The notes: generated from the letters alone by a model not told the origin. DNA of 57,991 nt from Gloeocapsa sp. PCC 73106 (GCF_000332035.1 NZ_ALVY01000217.1:1-57991), one strand, 5' to 3'; positions 44,033 through 53,830 are shown, counted from the stretch's first letter. Numbers and translations are program-made.

Positions 44033-45439
44033 ATGAGTCGAGGCACACTCTTTGATAAGGTTTGGGATTTACACACAGTAAAAACCCTACCATCTGGTCA
44101 GACCCAGCTATTTATAGGACTACACTTGATCCACGAAGTCACCAGTCCACAAGCCTTCGCGATGCTCAGAGACAAAGGCTTAAAAGTACTATATCCCCAA
44201 AGAACCATCGCCACAGTAGATCATATTGTACCCACAGAAAATCAAGCGCGTCCCTTCGCTGATGACCTAGCAGAAGAGATGATCGCAGCTTTAGAACACA
44301 ATACCAGCAGCAACCAGATCCCCTTTTACAGCATAGGTTCAGGTAATCAGGGGATAGTTCACGTCATCGCCCCAGAACAAGGCTTAACCCAACCAGGAAT
44401 GACGATAGCTTGTGGAGACTCCCATACATCCACACACGGCGCCTTCGGAGCGATCGCCTTCGGAATCGGAACCTCCCAAGTCAGAGACGTATTAGCCTCT
44501 CAAACCCTATCCCTGAGCAAATTAAAAGTACGTAAAATCGAAGTCAACGGAGCATTAGCCACTGGGGTAACCGCCAAAGACATAATCCTACACATAATCA
44601 GCAAACTAGGCGTAAAAGCAGGGGTAGGCTATGCCTATGAGTACGCAGGGACAACCTTTGCAGCCATGAACATGGAAGAAAGAATGACAGTGTGTAACAT
44701 GTCGATCGAAGGAGGCGCTCGCTGCGGCTACATCAATCCCGACACAGTAACCTACGATTATCTCAAAGATAGAAAATTTGCCCCCAAAGCCCAAGATTGG
44801 GAAAAAGCAGTAACTTGGTGGGAAAGCATACGTAGCGATTCAGACGCGATCTACGACGACGTAATTAGCTTCAACGCCACCGAGATAGCACCAACAGTAA
44901 CCTGGGGAATTACGCCGGGACAAGGCATCAGTATCGACGAAGTGATCCCCGAACCCGACAGCTTACCCGAAAGCGAAAGAGCGATCGCCCAAGAAGCCTA
45001 CAACTATATGCAATTAACCCCAGGTAAACCCATCAAAGGAACCAAAATAGACGTATGCTTTATCGGAAGTTGCACCAATGGGAGACTCAGCGATCTGCGA
45101 GCTGCCGCCCAAGTAGCTAAAGGCCATCACGTCGCCCCGGGAGTGAAAGCATTTGTAGTGCCAGGCTCAGAAAAAGTCAAACAAGCCGCCGAAGCCGAAG
45201 GACTACACCAAATCTTCCTACAAGCAGGCTTTGAATGGCGAGAACCGGGCTGTTCCATGTGTCTAGCCATGAACCCGGATAAACTACAAGGAGACCAAAT
45301 AAGCGCCTCCTCCTCTAATCGTAACTTCAAAGGACGACAAGGATCATCTAGTGGTAGAACTCTACTGATGAGTCCCGCCATGGTAGTAGCCGCAGCCTTA
45401 AAAGGACAAGTCACCGATATTAGAGAGTTAACCCCATGA
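44033..45439 (+). CDS. leuC: 3-isopropylmalate dehydratase large subunit
   Basis: LeuC with LeuD isomerises 2- to 3-isopropylmalate in leucine synthesis. The 468-residue aconitase-family subunit has all three [4Fe-4S] cysteines in place: C347 in GSCTNG and C407/C410 in PGCSMC. It also has [15 protein letters not shown] in the N-terminal half. ATG at 44033 fits the family start [13 protein letters not shown]. It overlaps leuD by four bases. Confidence 0.97.
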   Translation: MSRGTLFDKVWDLHTVKTLPSGQTQLFIGLHLIHEVTSPQAFAMLRDKGLKVLYPQRTIATVDHIVPTENQARPFADDLAEEMIAALEHNTSSNQIPFYSIGSGNQGIVHVIAPEQGLTQPGMTIACGDSHTSTHGAFGAIAFGIGTSQVRDVLASQTLSLSKLKVRKIEVNGALATGVTAKDIILHIISKLGVKAGVGYAYEYAGTTFAAMNMEERMTVCNMSIEGGARCGYINPDTVTYDYLKDRKFAPKAQDWEKAVTWWESIRSDSDAIYDDVISFNATEIAPTVTWGITPGQGISIDEVIPEPDSLPESERAIAQEAYNYMQLTPGKPIKGTKIDVCFIGSCTNGRLSDLRAAAQVAKGHHVAPGVKAFVVPGSEKVKQAAEAEGLHQIFLQAGFEWREPGCSMCLAMNPDKLQGDQISASSSNRNFKGRQGSSSGRTLLMSPAMVVAAALKGQVTDIRELTP

Positions 45440-46020
45440 GTGAAATTAAAATCATAGCAGGACGAGGTATACCCCTAACAGGAGATGATATCGATACAGA
45501 TCGCATCATACCCGCCCGATTCCTGCGCTGCGTTACCTTCGACGGACTAGGGGAACAGGTATTTAAAGACGATCGCCAGGGAAAACACCCCTTTGATTTG
45601 CCCCAATACCAAGGCGCCAACATCCTCGTAGTTAACAGCAACTTTGGCTGTGGTTCATCCCGAGAACACGCACCCCAAGCCCTAGCTAAATGGGGGATTC
45701 AAGCCATTATCGGCGAGAGTTTTGCCGAAATTTTCCAAGGCAACTGTCTCGCTATGGGTCTACCCTGCGTCACCGCCAGCCCAGAAATAATCAAGCAACT
45801 ACAAAAAGTAATAGAAAAAGCCCCCAGCCAGACCCTAGAGTTAAATATAGCCACCAATCAAGTAACTACCAAAGACTTAACCCTTCCTGTACAGATAAAC
45901 CCAGGGAACCAGCAAATGCTACTGACAGGAAAATGGGATAGTTGCGGACAACTAGTCAGCGATTTAGAAGCGATTCAAACCACCGCCGCTAAATTACCCT
46001 ATATGGCTTGGGCTAACTAA
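45436..46020 (+). CDS. leuD: 3-isopropylmalate dehydratase small subunit
   Basis: This 194-residue swivel subunit of the LeuCD enzyme has the substrate loop [15 protein letters not shown] and the signature [17 protein letters not shown] that completes the active site. The start overlaps the leuC stop (ATGA), and dnaE begins one base after its stop. Confidence 0.96.
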   Translation: MSEIKIIAGRGIPLTGDDIDTDRIIPARFLRCVTFDGLGEQVFKDDRQGKHPFDLPQYQGANILVVNSNFGCGSSREHAPQALAKWGIQAIIGESFAEIFQGNCLAMGLPCVTASPEIIKQLQKVIEKAPSQTLELNIATNQVTTKDLTLPVQINPGNQQMLLTGKWDSCGQLVSDLEAIQTTAAKLPYMAWAN

Positions 46021-46021
46021 T

Positions 46022-48679
46022 ATGTCTTTTGTAGGACTACACATACACAGCGACTACAGTCTACTAGATGGAGCATCCCAATTGCCCGAACTAATAGACC
46101 GCGCTGTAGAATTGGGAATGCCAGCGATCGCTCTAACCGATCACGGCGTCATGTACGGAGCGATCGAACTAATCAAAACTTGCCGTAACAAAGGGATTAA
46201 GCCCATCATCGGCAACGAAATGTACGTGATTAACGGCGACATTCACGAAAAAAAACGCTATCGTAAATACCATCAAGTAGTCCTAGCCAAAAACACCCAA
46301 GGCTATCAAAACCTAGTCAAACTCACCACCATATCCCATCTCCAAGGAGTTCAGGGTAAAGGCATTTTCTCCCGTCCTTGTATCAATAAAGAACTACTAA
46401 CTACCTACCACGAAGGCTTGATCGTCACCAGCGCCTGTCTCGGCGGTGAAATACCCCAAGCTATCCTCGCAGGAGATCTTAAACAAGCCAAAGAAGTAGC
46501 CAAATGGTATCAGAAACTATTTAACGATGACTTTTATTTAGAAATACAAGACCACGGTTCCCGAGAAGATCGCATCGTTAACCTAGCTATAGTACATCTC
46601 GCCCGTCAATTAAATATTAAAATCGTAGCCACCAACGACTCCCATTTTATCTCCTGTAACGACGTAGAAGCCCACGACGCCCTCCTCTGCATCCAAACGG
46701 GTAAACTCATCAGCGAAGAAAAACGCCTACGCTATAGCGGCACAGAATACCTTAAATCTGCCGCAGAAATGCGAGAACTCTTTAGAGATCATTTAGATGA
46801 TGAGATTATCACCATAGCGATCGAAAACACCCTAGAAGTAGCCGACAAAGTCCAACCCTACAACATCATGGGGGAACCCCGTTTACCCCAATACCCCGTC
46901 CCTAGTGGTCACACACCTGACAGTTATCTCGAACAAATCTCCTGGTCAGGACTGCAAGCTAGACTTAAATCCAACTCTATTGAAGCGATCGACCCAGTTT
47001 ATAAAGAACGCTTGCAATATGAACTAAAAATGATGCAAAAAATGGGGTTTTCTACCTATTTTTTAGTAGTATGGGACTATATTAAATACGCCAGAGATAA
47101 CAATATTCCCGTAGGGCCAGGCAGAGGTTCCGCAGCAGGTTCCCTAGTAGCCTACGTACTACAGATTACCAATATTGACCCAGTACATCACGGCTTACTC
47201 TTTGAACGTTTCCTCAACCCCGAACGCAAATCAATGCCAGATATCGATACAGACTTTTGTATCGAAAGACGAGACGAAATGATCGCCTACGTCACCAACA
47301 AATACGGCGAAGACAAAGTAGCCCAAATTATCACCTTTAACCGCCTTACCTCCAAAGCAGTTCTAAAAGACGTAGCCAGAGTCTTAAATATACCCTACAG
47401 CGAATCTGATCGCATGGCTAAATTAATCCCCGTATCCCGTGGAAAACCCGCCACACTCACCACGATGATCTCCTCAGAAACTCCCTCCCCCGAGTTTAAA
47501 GCCAAATATGACGAAGAACCCGCAGTGCGTCGCTGGATAGATATGGCCATTCGTATCGAAGGAACTAATAAAACCTTTGGTGTTCATGCCGCCGGAGTAG
47601 TAATTTCTTCCCAACCCCTAGACGAAGTTGTTCCCCTACAGAAAAACAACGAAGGATCCATCATTACCCAGTACTACATGGAAGATTTAGAAGCCCTAGG
47701 CTTACTCAAGATGGACTTTTTGGGTCTAAAAAATCTCACCACGATCTCGAAAACAGCTGAACTGATTAAGGCTAATTACGGGTTTGATTTGAAAGTAGAT
47801 TCACTTCCCTTAGAAGAGAGAAAAGCCCTGCAAATTCTAGCCAAGGGTGAGATCAAAAAACTTCCCTCTGATATCGAAAAAACTCATAAACTCCTAGAAT
47901 CAGGAGATTTAGAAGGAATATTTCAATTAGAATCTTCTGGAATGCGTCAAATCGTTAGAGATCTTAAACCCTCAGGTATTGAAGATATCTCCTCTATCTT
48001 AGCTCTCTATAGACCAGGTCCTCTAGACGCAGGTTTAATCCCTAAATTTATTGATCGCAAACACGGTAGAGAAAAAATAACCTATCAACACGTCTTACTA
48101 GAACCGATTCTTAAAGAAACCTACGCGGTTTTAGTATACCAAGAACAGATTATGAAGATGGCCCAGGATTTAGCGGGTTATTCCCTGGGAGAAGCCGACT
48201 TGTTACGTCGCGCTATGGGTAAGAAAAAAGCCTCCGAAATGCAAAAACATCGCGAAAATTTTATCGATGGCGCCACCAAAAACGGCGTTAAACCCGAAAT
48301 AGCCGCCGACTTATTCGAACAAATGGTTAAATTTGCTGAGTACTGTCTTAGTTACGACACCGAAGTACTTACAGTAGAATATGGTCCCGTGGCGATCGGT
48401 AAAATTGTCACCGAAAAACTACCTTGTACTGTATACAGTGTGGATTCTCAAGGCTACATCTATACCCAACCCATCGCCCAGTGGCACGATCGCGGCGAAC
48501 AACCAGTCCATGCTTACCATCTAGAAGACGGTTCAATCATTCGCGCCACACCCGACCACAAGTTTATGACTACCACCGGGCAAATGTTACCCATTGAAGA
48601 AATCTTTAGTCAAGCACTAGAATTAGAACAGATATGTGTCGATACGCCCTCGCCCTCCACACCACCAGTCCAGGCTTAG
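46022..48679 (+). CDS. dnaE: DNA polymerase III alpha subunit, N-terminal half with split-intein N domain
   Basis: The 885-residue product contains the PHP domain ([13 protein letters not shown] from residue 6), polymerase motifs [11 protein letters not shown] and MPDIDTDF (catalytic Asps at about 406-411), and [15 protein letters not shown]. At residue 775 the extein ends in KFAEY and the intein begins with Cys (codon 48344-48346): [14 protein letters not shown], then [10 protein letters not shown] with the TxxH block. As in most cyanobacteria the gene stops inside the intein. The C-terminal half with its Int-C is elsewhere and is joined by protein trans-splicing. The N-extein is 774 residues. 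Confidence 0.97.
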   Translation: MSFVGLHIHSDYSLLDGASQLPELIDRAVELGMPAIALTDHGVMYGAIELIKTCRNKGIKPIIGNEMYVINGDIHEKKRYRKYHQVVLAKNTQGYQNLVKLTTISHLQGVQGKGIFSRPCINKELLTTYHEGLIVTSACLGGEIPQAILAGDLKQAKEVAKWYQKLFNDDFYLEIQDHGSREDRIVNLAIVHLARQLNIKIVATNDSHFISCNDVEAHDALLCIQTGKLISEEKRLRYSGTEYLKSAAEMRELFRDHLDDEIITIAIENTLEVADKVQPYNIMGEPRLPQYPVPSGHTPDSYLEQISWSGLQARLKSNSIEAIDPVYKERLQYELKMMQKMGFSTYFLVVWDYIKYARDNNIPVGPGRGSAAGSLVAYVLQITNIDPVHHGLLFERFLNPERKSMPDIDTDFCIERRDEMIAYVTNKYGEDKVAQIITFNRLTSKAVLKDVARVLNIPYSESDRMAKLIPVSRGKPATLTTMISSETPSPEFKAKYDEEPAVRRWIDMAIRIEGTNKTFGVHAAGVVISSQPLDEVVPLQKNNEGSIITQYYMEDLEALGLLKMDFLGLKNLTTISKTAELIKANYGFDLKVDSLPLEERKALQILAKGEIKKLPSDIEKTHKLLESGDLEGIFQLESSGMRQIVRDLKPSGIEDISSILALYRPGPLDAGLIPKFIDRKHGREKITYQHVLLEPILKETYAVLVYQEQIMKMAQDLAGYSLGEADLLRRAMGKKKASEMQKHRENFIDGATKNGVKPEIAADLFEQMVKFAEYCLSYDTEVLTVEYGPVAIGKIVTEKLPCTVYSVDSQGYIYTQPIAQWHDRGEQPVHAYHLEDGSIIRATPDHKFMTTTGQMLPIEEIFSQALELEQICVDTPSPSTPPVQA
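48344..48679 (+). other. DnaE split intein, N-terminal half (Int-N)
   Basis: The 111-residue Int-N has the nucleophile Cys1 after KFAEY, block [15 protein letters not shown], the TxxH of block B (T-P-D-H), and the family segment [16 protein letters not shown]. The first ~97 residues match the fast DnaE intein type (Npu-like) by eye; the tail [14 protein letters not shown] is unlike it. That tail is encoded where tsaB starts in another frame. Confidence 0.95.
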
Positions 48680-49257
48680 GTTTGAGTCTCAGTAATTTTA
48701 CTGATAATTGCCGCGTTAAAACTTGGGAACTAGATAAAGAGATTAGTACCCATCTACATTCCTATCTTCTCGACTTTCTACAACCTCAAACCTGGGAAGA
48801 TTTAAACCTCATCGCTGTAGCTAAAGGTCCAGGTAGCTTTACTGGTACACGCGTTGGCGTAGTTACAGCCCGTACTTTAGCTCAACAACTTCAGATTCCT
48901 CTCTGGGGTATCTCCACCCTCGCGGGTTTTCTCTGGTCTCAAAAAGCTCACTATCAAGTAGCTACTCCCATTCCTATCTTTATGAACGCCAGTCGTGGTC
49001 AAGTCTTCGCCGCTATCTACCAAATCAGAAGCGATGGTTTAGGATTAGACACTCATCTACCCGATACTACTCTCACTCTGGAACTTTGGCAAGAAACTCT
49101 GTCAACTCTAGTAACTCCCTATTCTCCTCTGGAACTCCCCACAGATGTAAGTAACAGCGTCGAGAGTGTTCTGGAACTCGCTTATTTAGCCTCCATGCAG
49201 GGTAAAACCTCCCATTGGTCGGAGGTAATTCCTTTTTATGGACAAAATCCAGTTTGA
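48634..49257 (+). CDS. tsaB: tRNA threonylcarbamoyladenosine biosynthesis protein TsaB
   Basis: TsaB pairs with TsaD to make t6A at position 37 of ANN-decoding tRNAs. The 207-residue ASKHA-fold product starts [16 protein letters not shown] (phosphate loop) and has [25 protein letters not shown] and [15 protein letters not shown]. Length is slightly short for the family. The start ATG at 48634 is needed for the first strand, so the gene overlaps the dnaE intein tail by 46 bases in another frame. Confidence 0.93.
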   Translation: MCRYALALHTTSPGLGLSLSNFTDNCRVKTWELDKEISTHLHSYLLDFLQPQTWEDLNLIAVAKGPGSFTGTRVGVVTARTLAQQLQIPLWGISTLAGFLWSQKAHYQVATPIPIFMNASRGQVFAAIYQIRSDGLGLDTHLPDTTLTLELWQETLSTLVTPYSPLELPTDVSNSVESVLELAYLASMQGKTSHWSEVIPFYGQNPV

Positions 49258-49261
49258 CATT

Positions 49262-49320
49262 TACCCCTTGACAAATACTGATGTTTTCTGCTATAATTTT
49301 AGTATAATGGGAATCTGTGC
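49262..49320 (+). repeat. promoter-carrying repeat, copy C (inverted relative to A and B)
   Basis: TTGACA (49268-49273), an 18-base spacer and TATAAT (49292-49297) make a perfect-box promoter on the + strand. The core GTTTTCTGCTATA and the second TATAAT-like element just downstream match copies A and B. No intact gene follows; the stretch to 49530 is decayed. Confidence 0.7.
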
Positions 49321-49373
49321 CTTCCTATAAACGCTTTTAAAATCAGATCCGAATGATTGACCAGAATAAAAAA

Positions 49374-49403
49374 CTTTGTGTCCTTTGTGTCTTTGTGGTT
49401 TTT
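49374..49403. repeat. simple repeat of the CTTTGTGTCCTTTGTGTCTT type
   Basis: A near-triplicated CTTTGTG(T/G) unit reads NHKDTKDTKFF on the reverse strand. The same unit occurs as a dispersed low-complexity repeat in many bacterial genomes, and it is inserted in the decayed DUF29 frame. Confidence 0.55.
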
Positions 49404-49424
49404 CATCGAATCCCGTCTCTCTAG

Positions 49425-49529
49425 AGCAGGGAGATCTAAGTCAATCTGATTGAAATGTCTCTGACGCAACAATGAGGCTGTTGTTTCAATCCAGAGATAA
49501 TAATCTTGTTCATAGAGAGACTTTTGCAT
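49425..49529 (-). pseudogene. N-terminal relic of a DUF29 gene
   Basis: From ATG at 49529 the first ~33 residues (LYEQDYYLWIETTASLLRQR and HFNQIDL) match the start of DUF29 proteins. DUF29 proteins normally run ~140-150 residues; here the frame turns into repeat-derived sequence after LDLPALE. The remaining domain is lost. Confidence 0.7.
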
Positions 49530-49530
49530 T

Positions 49531-50109
49531 TTAGTTTTTTGTAAGAATTAGCTTAATCAGACTATTAATCAAGCGATCGCGTTCCATCGGTACAATATCT
49601 TTCCCGTGCATCATCTCTTGTACGATCTTAAAATGTACCAACGCACCTATAAAAATTCTTGCTGTTACCTCTGGATCAGATAGTTTCAAATCCGGACAGG
49701 TTCTGAAATACTCACATATCAATTTAAACGCAGTTTTATCAATATTAGTCACAAAAGCACGCGCTAATTGGGGAAACCGTCCTGATTCTCCCAAAATCAG
49801 CCGCATAAAATTTAAAAACTCAGGGTCAACGTCTAATATTCTATTCGCTAAATCTCTCAAGATGATTTCTGGTTCAGTTGGCGAAACTTGCTCATTGATA
49901 GGCTTGAACACAGAACCAAATTTACTGCTAACCAAATGATCAATTAGCGCGATAAATAAGCTCTCTTTATCCTGAAAGTGTCTGTAAACCGTCGCTTTCG
50001 AGACTTTGGCTGCACTCGCTACCCGGTCCATACTTGTGGCTGCGTAACCCTGTGTTAAAAATTCTTGCATTCCTCCTTTTAAAATCGCTTCGGTTTTCTC
50101 TGTGGACAT
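49531..50109 (-). CDS. TetR/AcrR family transcriptional regulator
   Basis: ATG at 50107-50109 (MSTEKTEAIL, 192 residues) is chosen because AGAAGGGAAGGA sits just before it. Upstream in-frame starts (50139, 50283) would run through the operator region and into the divergent gene. The N-terminal helix-turn-helix is GYAATSMDRVASAAKVSKAT followed by VYRHFQDKESLF. The C-terminal ligand-binding domain is all-helical, ending NSLIKLILTKN. It probably represses the divergent exporter operon and itself through the two palindromes in the 94-base gap. Confidence 0.92.
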   Translation of the reverse strand: MSTEKTEAILKGGMQEFLTQGYAATSMDRVASAAKVSKATVYRHFQDKESLFIALIDHLVSSKFGSVFKPINEQVSPTEPEIILRDLANRILDVDPEFLNFMRLILGESGRFPQLARAFVTNIDKTAFKLICEYFRTCPDLKLSDPEVTARIFIGALVHFKIVQEMMHGKDIVPMERDRLINSLIKLILTKN

Positions 50110-50143
50110 TTCCTTCCCTTCTCTGATTAGAGTTGACATTTCT

Positions 50144-50193
50144 ATACTAATCGGTTTAGTATCATAATTAGATAAAACTAAACAGTTTAGTTT
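50144..50193. promoter_or_regulatory. two TetR-type operators and overlapping promoter
   Basis: ATACTAATCGGTTTAGTAT (50144-50162) and AAACTAAACAGTTTAGTTT (50175-50193) share an ACTAA-N5-TTAGT core with centres 31 bases apart, about three helical turns. The second is perfect around one central base. A + strand promoter TTGACA (50133-50138) with TAGTAT (50157-50162), spacer 18, is covered by the first operator, so repressor binding would block the exporter operon. Confidence 0.8.
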
Positions 50194-50203
50194 CGAAAAA
50201 GTT

Positions 50204-51376
50204 ATGGAAAACACAAGCATTCCGGTTCGTAAATCTGCAGGGAGAGTAATTGGTGCCCTCATACTTTGCGGTGGTCTGGTCACAGTTGGGTTACTATGGC
50301 AATCTAAATCAACTACAGTAGTGTCTCCTCAAATTCCCACACAAGAGACAATCATTACAACCGTGACTGCATTGGGGCGACTTGAACCCCATGGTAGAGT
50401 AATCAAACTTGCTGCACCGACTTCGAGTCAGGAAAATAAAGTCGCTCAATTGCTAGTAGAAGAAGGAGATTTGGTTAAAGCTGGACAAGTAATTGCCATT
50501 ATGGATTCCCACGATCGCGCCTTGGCATCTCTGAGGGAAGCAGAAGCACAAATCAAAGTAGCTCAAGCGAAACTTGCGGTTATACAAGCGGGCGCCAAGG
50601 AAGGAGAGATAGAAGCTCAAAGAGCAGAAATTGCTCGATTAGAAGCAGAGCGTCAGAGCGAACTCAACGCACAATCTGCTGTAGTAACGAGAGTAGAACA
50701 AGAGTTACAAAACGCTCAAACCGAATATAATCGGTATCAGTGGTTATATGAGCAAGGAACAATTTCGGCTTCTCAAAGAGATAGTGAAAAATTAACCTTA
50801 GATACCCTACAGAAGTCTTTACAAGAAACTCAAGCCAATCTGGAACGCATTGGTTCTACAAAGATAGAACAATTAAATCAAGCAAAAGCAACCCTAAATC
50901 AGATTAGTGAAGTACGTACTGTGGACATTCGTGAGGCAGAAGCAGAAATAGAGCGAGCAAATGGGGTCAAACTTCAAGCCGAAGCAAATCTAGCTCAAAC
51001 AATAGTGCGATCGCCCATAGATGCAGAAGTGCTCTATATTCACACACGCATGGGAGAGACAGTTTCTACAGAAGGTATTGTCGAGATAGGACAAACGCAA
51101 CAGATGCAGGTGATTGCAGAAGTATATCAAAGCGATATCAATAAAGTTTATCCAGGACAAAAGGTTCGGATTACCAGCAGTGCGATTCCCGAGGAGTTAA
51201 GAGGAACCGTGGATCGAGTAGGTGCGCAGGTACGCAGACAAACAGTCGTCAACATCGATCCTAGCAGCAACATTGATGCCAGAGTGATAGAAGTTGAAAT
51301 AACTCTAGATAGTGAGGACAGTCAAAAAGCTGCCAAGTTTACCAATTTACAAGTCCAAGTAGTAATAGAACAATGA
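50204..51376 (+). CDS. DevB/HlyD-type membrane fusion protein of an ABC exporter
   Basis: The 390-residue adaptor has one N-terminal membrane helix (about 17-33), a lipoyl/barrel-sandwich part (VAQLLVEEGDLVKAGQVIAIMD), and a long coiled-coil hairpin (about 100-265, Ala/Glu/Gln-rich). The returning half is TIVRSPIDAEVLYIHTRMGETV, followed by the beta-barrel. The pattern fits DevB of cyanobacterial devBCA exporters, which with TolC carry glycolipids or other lipids across the envelope. The next gene starts four bases before its end. Confidence 0.9.
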   Translation: MENTSIPVRKSAGRVIGALILCGGLVTVGLLWQSKSTTVVSPQIPTQETIITTVTALGRLEPHGRVIKLAAPTSSQENKVAQLLVEEGDLVKAGQVIAIMDSHDRALASLREAEAQIKVAQAKLAVIQAGAKEGEIEAQRAEIARLEAERQSELNAQSAVVTRVEQELQNAQTEYNRYQWLYEQGTISASQRDSEKLTLDTLQKSLQETQANLERIGSTKIEQLNQAKATLNQISEVRTVDIREAEAEIERANGVKLQAEANLAQTIVRSPIDAEVLYIHTRMGETVSTEGIVEIGQTQQMQVIAEVYQSDINKVYPGQKVRITSSAIPEELRGTVDRVGAQVRRQTVVNIDPSSNIDARVIEVEITLDSEDSQKAAKFTNLQVQVVIEQ

Positions 51377-52539
51377 TTAGACAATTGCAAAGACGAACCC
51401 CACTGGGATGGCTGCAACTAACTCGTCAAAAAGGTCGCTTTCTAGTAGCATTAGCCGGAATTACCTTTGCCGATGTATTGATGTTCATGCAGCTAGGCTT
51501 TCAGAACTCCCTGTATGACAGCAACACCCGTGTCCATCGCGCTTTATCAGCGGATATTGTTCTGATGAGCCCCAAAGCCCTTAACTTACAAAATTTATCT
51601 ACATTTTCGCGACGACGAATCTTTCAAGCCTTGGATATTCCTGGAGTAGACACAGCAACAGGATTGTATATTAACAATATCACTTGGAAAAATCCTCAAA
51701 CTCGTCTCAATGCAACCGTACAAGTGATAGGAATCGATCCCGATCAGCAAGTTTTTAATCTACCCGAAGTAAACCAACAAAATAATAAAATTAAATTACC
51801 CGACGCCATTCTCTTTGATCGCGGTGCTAGAGGAGAGTATGCAAAAATCATTACTCAAATCGACCAAGGACAAACTGTCACCACAGAAATTGAAGGGCGC
51901 ACGATAACGATCGCAGGACTATTCACCATTGGCGCTTCTTTCGGCGCAGATGGAAGCTTAATCACCAGCGATCAGAACTTTTTACAACTATTTCCTCGTA
52001 AAGACGCAGCTAGCGTCAGTCTGGGACTAATTCAACTTAAACCTGGCTATGATTCAGAACAAGTCGCCTCTATCTTAAAATCCCATTTACCAGAAGACGT
52101 TAGAGTGCTCACCATTGAAGAATTTATAGAATTTGAGAAAAACTATTGGCGCACAGCGAGTCCCGTTGGCTTCGTTTTTGGTCTAGGTACAGCCATGGCT
52201 TTTGTCGTAGGGGTGGTGATTGTCTATCAAGTGTTATCGACGGATGTTAATAGCCATCTCAAAGAATACGCCACTTTTAAAGCTATGGGTTATCAGAATG
52301 CTTATTTATTAAGTGTGGTCTTTGAAGAAGCCCTGATTCTCGCTTTTTTAGGGTTTATTCCCGGAGTTATCTTACCTATTGGACTTTATGCACTTGCAGC
52401 TCAAGCCACCGCTTTACCCATTTATATGACCCTGAGTAGAGCTTTACTGGTACTAATATTGACAATTCTCATGTGTGTATCCTCAGGAGCGATCGCGACT
52501 CGCCAACTACAATCAGCCGATCCGGCGAATATGTTTTAG
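51373..52539 (+). CDS. DevC-type ABC transporter permease
   Basis: The 388-residue product follows the MacB/DevC topology. One N-terminal helix (KGRFLVALAGITFADVLMFM) is followed by a periplasmic domain (about 50-260) and three C-terminal helices (FVFGLGTAMAFVVGVVIVYQV, EEALILAFLGFIPGVILPIG, ALLVLILTILMCVSSGAIAT). The start overlaps the fusion-protein gene by four bases, so it belongs to the same transcript and complex. Confidence 0.92.
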   Translation: MIRQLQRRTPLGWLQLTRQKGRFLVALAGITFADVLMFMQLGFQNSLYDSNTRVHRALSADIVLMSPKALNLQNLSTFSRRRIFQALDIPGVDTATGLYINNITWKNPQTRLNATVQVIGIDPDQQVFNLPEVNQQNNKIKLPDAILFDRGARGEYAKIITQIDQGQTVTTEIEGRTITIAGLFTIGASFGADGSLITSDQNFLQLFPRKDAASVSLGLIQLKPGYDSEQVASILKSHLPEDVRVLTIEEFIEFEKNYWRTASPVGFVFGLGTAMAFVVGVVIVYQVLSTDVNSHLKEYATFKAMGYQNAYLLSVVFEEALILAFLGFIPGVILPIGLYALAAQATALPIYMTLSRALLVLILTILMCVSSGAIATRQLQSADPANMF

Positions 52540-52550
52540 GAGTTTGTAAG

Positions 52551-53237
52551 ATGACCATTGCTATTTCTGTGCGCCATCTCAATCATTATTTTGGTCAAGG
52601 TCAACTACGCAAACAGGTTTTATTTGACTTGAATCTGGACATAGATGAGGGTGAAATAGTCATTATGACGGGACCTTCAGGTTCTGGTAAAACCACCTTT
52701 TTAACCTTAGTAGGTGCATTGCGCTCAGCTCAATCGGGAAGCTTACGCGTATTGGGACAAGAATTAGTCGGTGCAACTTCTCAGCAATTAACCATAGTAA
52801 GACGCAATCATGGTTATATTTTTCAAGGTCACAATTTGCACAACAGTTTGACTGCAAGAGAAAATGTTAAAATGGGTTTAGAACTTCACTCTGAAATCTC
52901 ATTACCTCAAATGCGATCGCGCGCCACTGAAATGTTAAATCAAGTGGGATTAAGCGATCACTTAGATTACTATCCTCAAGATTTATCAGGTGGACAAAAG
53001 CAACGAGTAGCGATCGCTAGAGCCCTGGTGAGTCATCCTCGTATTGTCTTAGCCGATGAACCAACCGCAGCTTTAGATAGTAAATCGGGTCTTGAAGTTG
53101 TTAAATTAATGCAAAAATTAGCTCGAGAGCAAAGTTGTACCATTCTAATTGTGACCCATGATAATCGAATTCTGGACGTTGCCGATCGCCTGGTTCATAT
53201 GGAAGACGGAACACTCAAGCATTATGCTCAAAGATAA
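52551..53237 (+). CDS. DevA-type ABC transporter ATP-binding protein
   Basis: From ATG at 52551 (MTIAISVRHLNHYFG), preceded by AGGAGT, the product is 228 residues; an upstream frame from 52473 is rejected. It has Walker A GPSGSGKTT, the Q-loop FQGHNL, signature LSGGQKQRVAIARAL, Walker B IVLADEPTAALD and the H-loop VTHD. It energises the exporter formed by the two preceding genes. Confidence 0.94.
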   Translation: MTIAISVRHLNHYFGQGQLRKQVLFDLNLDIDEGEIVIMTGPSGSGKTTFLTLVGALRSAQSGSLRVLGQELVGATSQQLTIVRRNHGYIFQGHNLHNSLTARENVKMGLELHSEISLPQMRSRATEMLNQVGLSDHLDYYPQDLSGGQKQRVAIARALVSHPRIVLADEPTAALDSKSGLEVVKLMQKLAREQSCTILIVTHDNRILDVADRLVHMEDGTLKHYAQR

Positions 53238-53296
53238 TTAGTTTAAACCCGATTATGATAATCTAGCAGTAGTGAATAATTTAAGGTTGAATTTGT

Positions 53297-53809
53297 ATGA
53301 GTGATTTAATTGCGATCGCCTACGACGATGAGTATAAAGCCGAAGAAGTACGCTTAACTTTAGTTAAATTAAAAAAAGAGCATCTCATCGAATTAGAAGA
53401 TGCAGCGGTAGTAGTTAAAGACAAAAACGGGAAAATTCAGCTCAAACAAGCCGTTAATTTACCCGCCGCTGGAGCTGTAAGTGGCAGTTTCTGGGGTTTA
53501 CTCATCGGTGTACTCTTTTTAGCACCCCTAGCAGGTGTCGCTATAGGAGCCGCAGCAGGAGCCCTCTCAGGCGCACTCACTGATATTGGCGTCGATGATA
53601 ATTTTATGAGAGAATTGGGAGAAACCCTGACTCCCTCAAGTTCTGCTCTCTTTGTCTTGGTTCGTAAAGTTACCCCAGATAAAGTCCTAGAAGAGATAGC
53701 CCCCTATGGTGGAAAAATACTTCGCACTTCCTTGACTAAAGATCAAGAAACACAACTACAGGAAGTACTTACCAATAGAGGTCTTTCTGCTGAGAGCATG
53801 GGAAGTTAA
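53297..53809 (+). CDS. DUF1269 family membrane protein
   Basis: The 170-residue product has the typical start LIAIAYDDEYKAEEVRLTL and the segment LEDAAVVVKDKNGKIQLKQ. A glycine-rich hydrophobic hairpin (about 57-95: AAGAVSGSFWGLLIGVLFLAPLAGVAIGAAAGALSGALTD) follows. The C-terminal domain contains SSALFVLVRKVTPDKVLEEI. The family is widespread with no defined biochemical role; a stress-linked membrane protein is often suggested. It is independent of the exporter by a 59-base gap. Confidence 0.88.
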   Translation: MSDLIAIAYDDEYKAEEVRLTLVKLKKEHLIELEDAAVVVKDKNGKIQLKQAVNLPAAGAVSGSFWGLLIGVLFLAPLAGVAIGAAAGALSGALTDIGVDDNFMRELGETLTPSSSALFVLVRKVTPDKVLEEIAPYGGKILRTSLTKDQETQLQEVLTNRGLSAESMGS

Positions 53810-53830
53810 ATACAACCATAGTAAATAATT

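Noticed and set aside
49299-49424. C-terminal continuation of the DUF29 reading frame
   Set aside because: The sequence is derived from the CTTTGTG repeat and unrelated DNA; it does not match the rest of a DUF29 domain.
50110-50283. N-terminal extension of the TetR regulator
   Set aside because: It would cover both operators and overlap the divergent exporter gene; a good ribosome-binding site precedes the ATG at 50109 instead.
52473-52550. Upstream extension of the DevA-type ATPase
   Set aside because: It lies inside the permease gene in another frame, and ATG 52551 has its own AGGAGT and the standard N-terminus.
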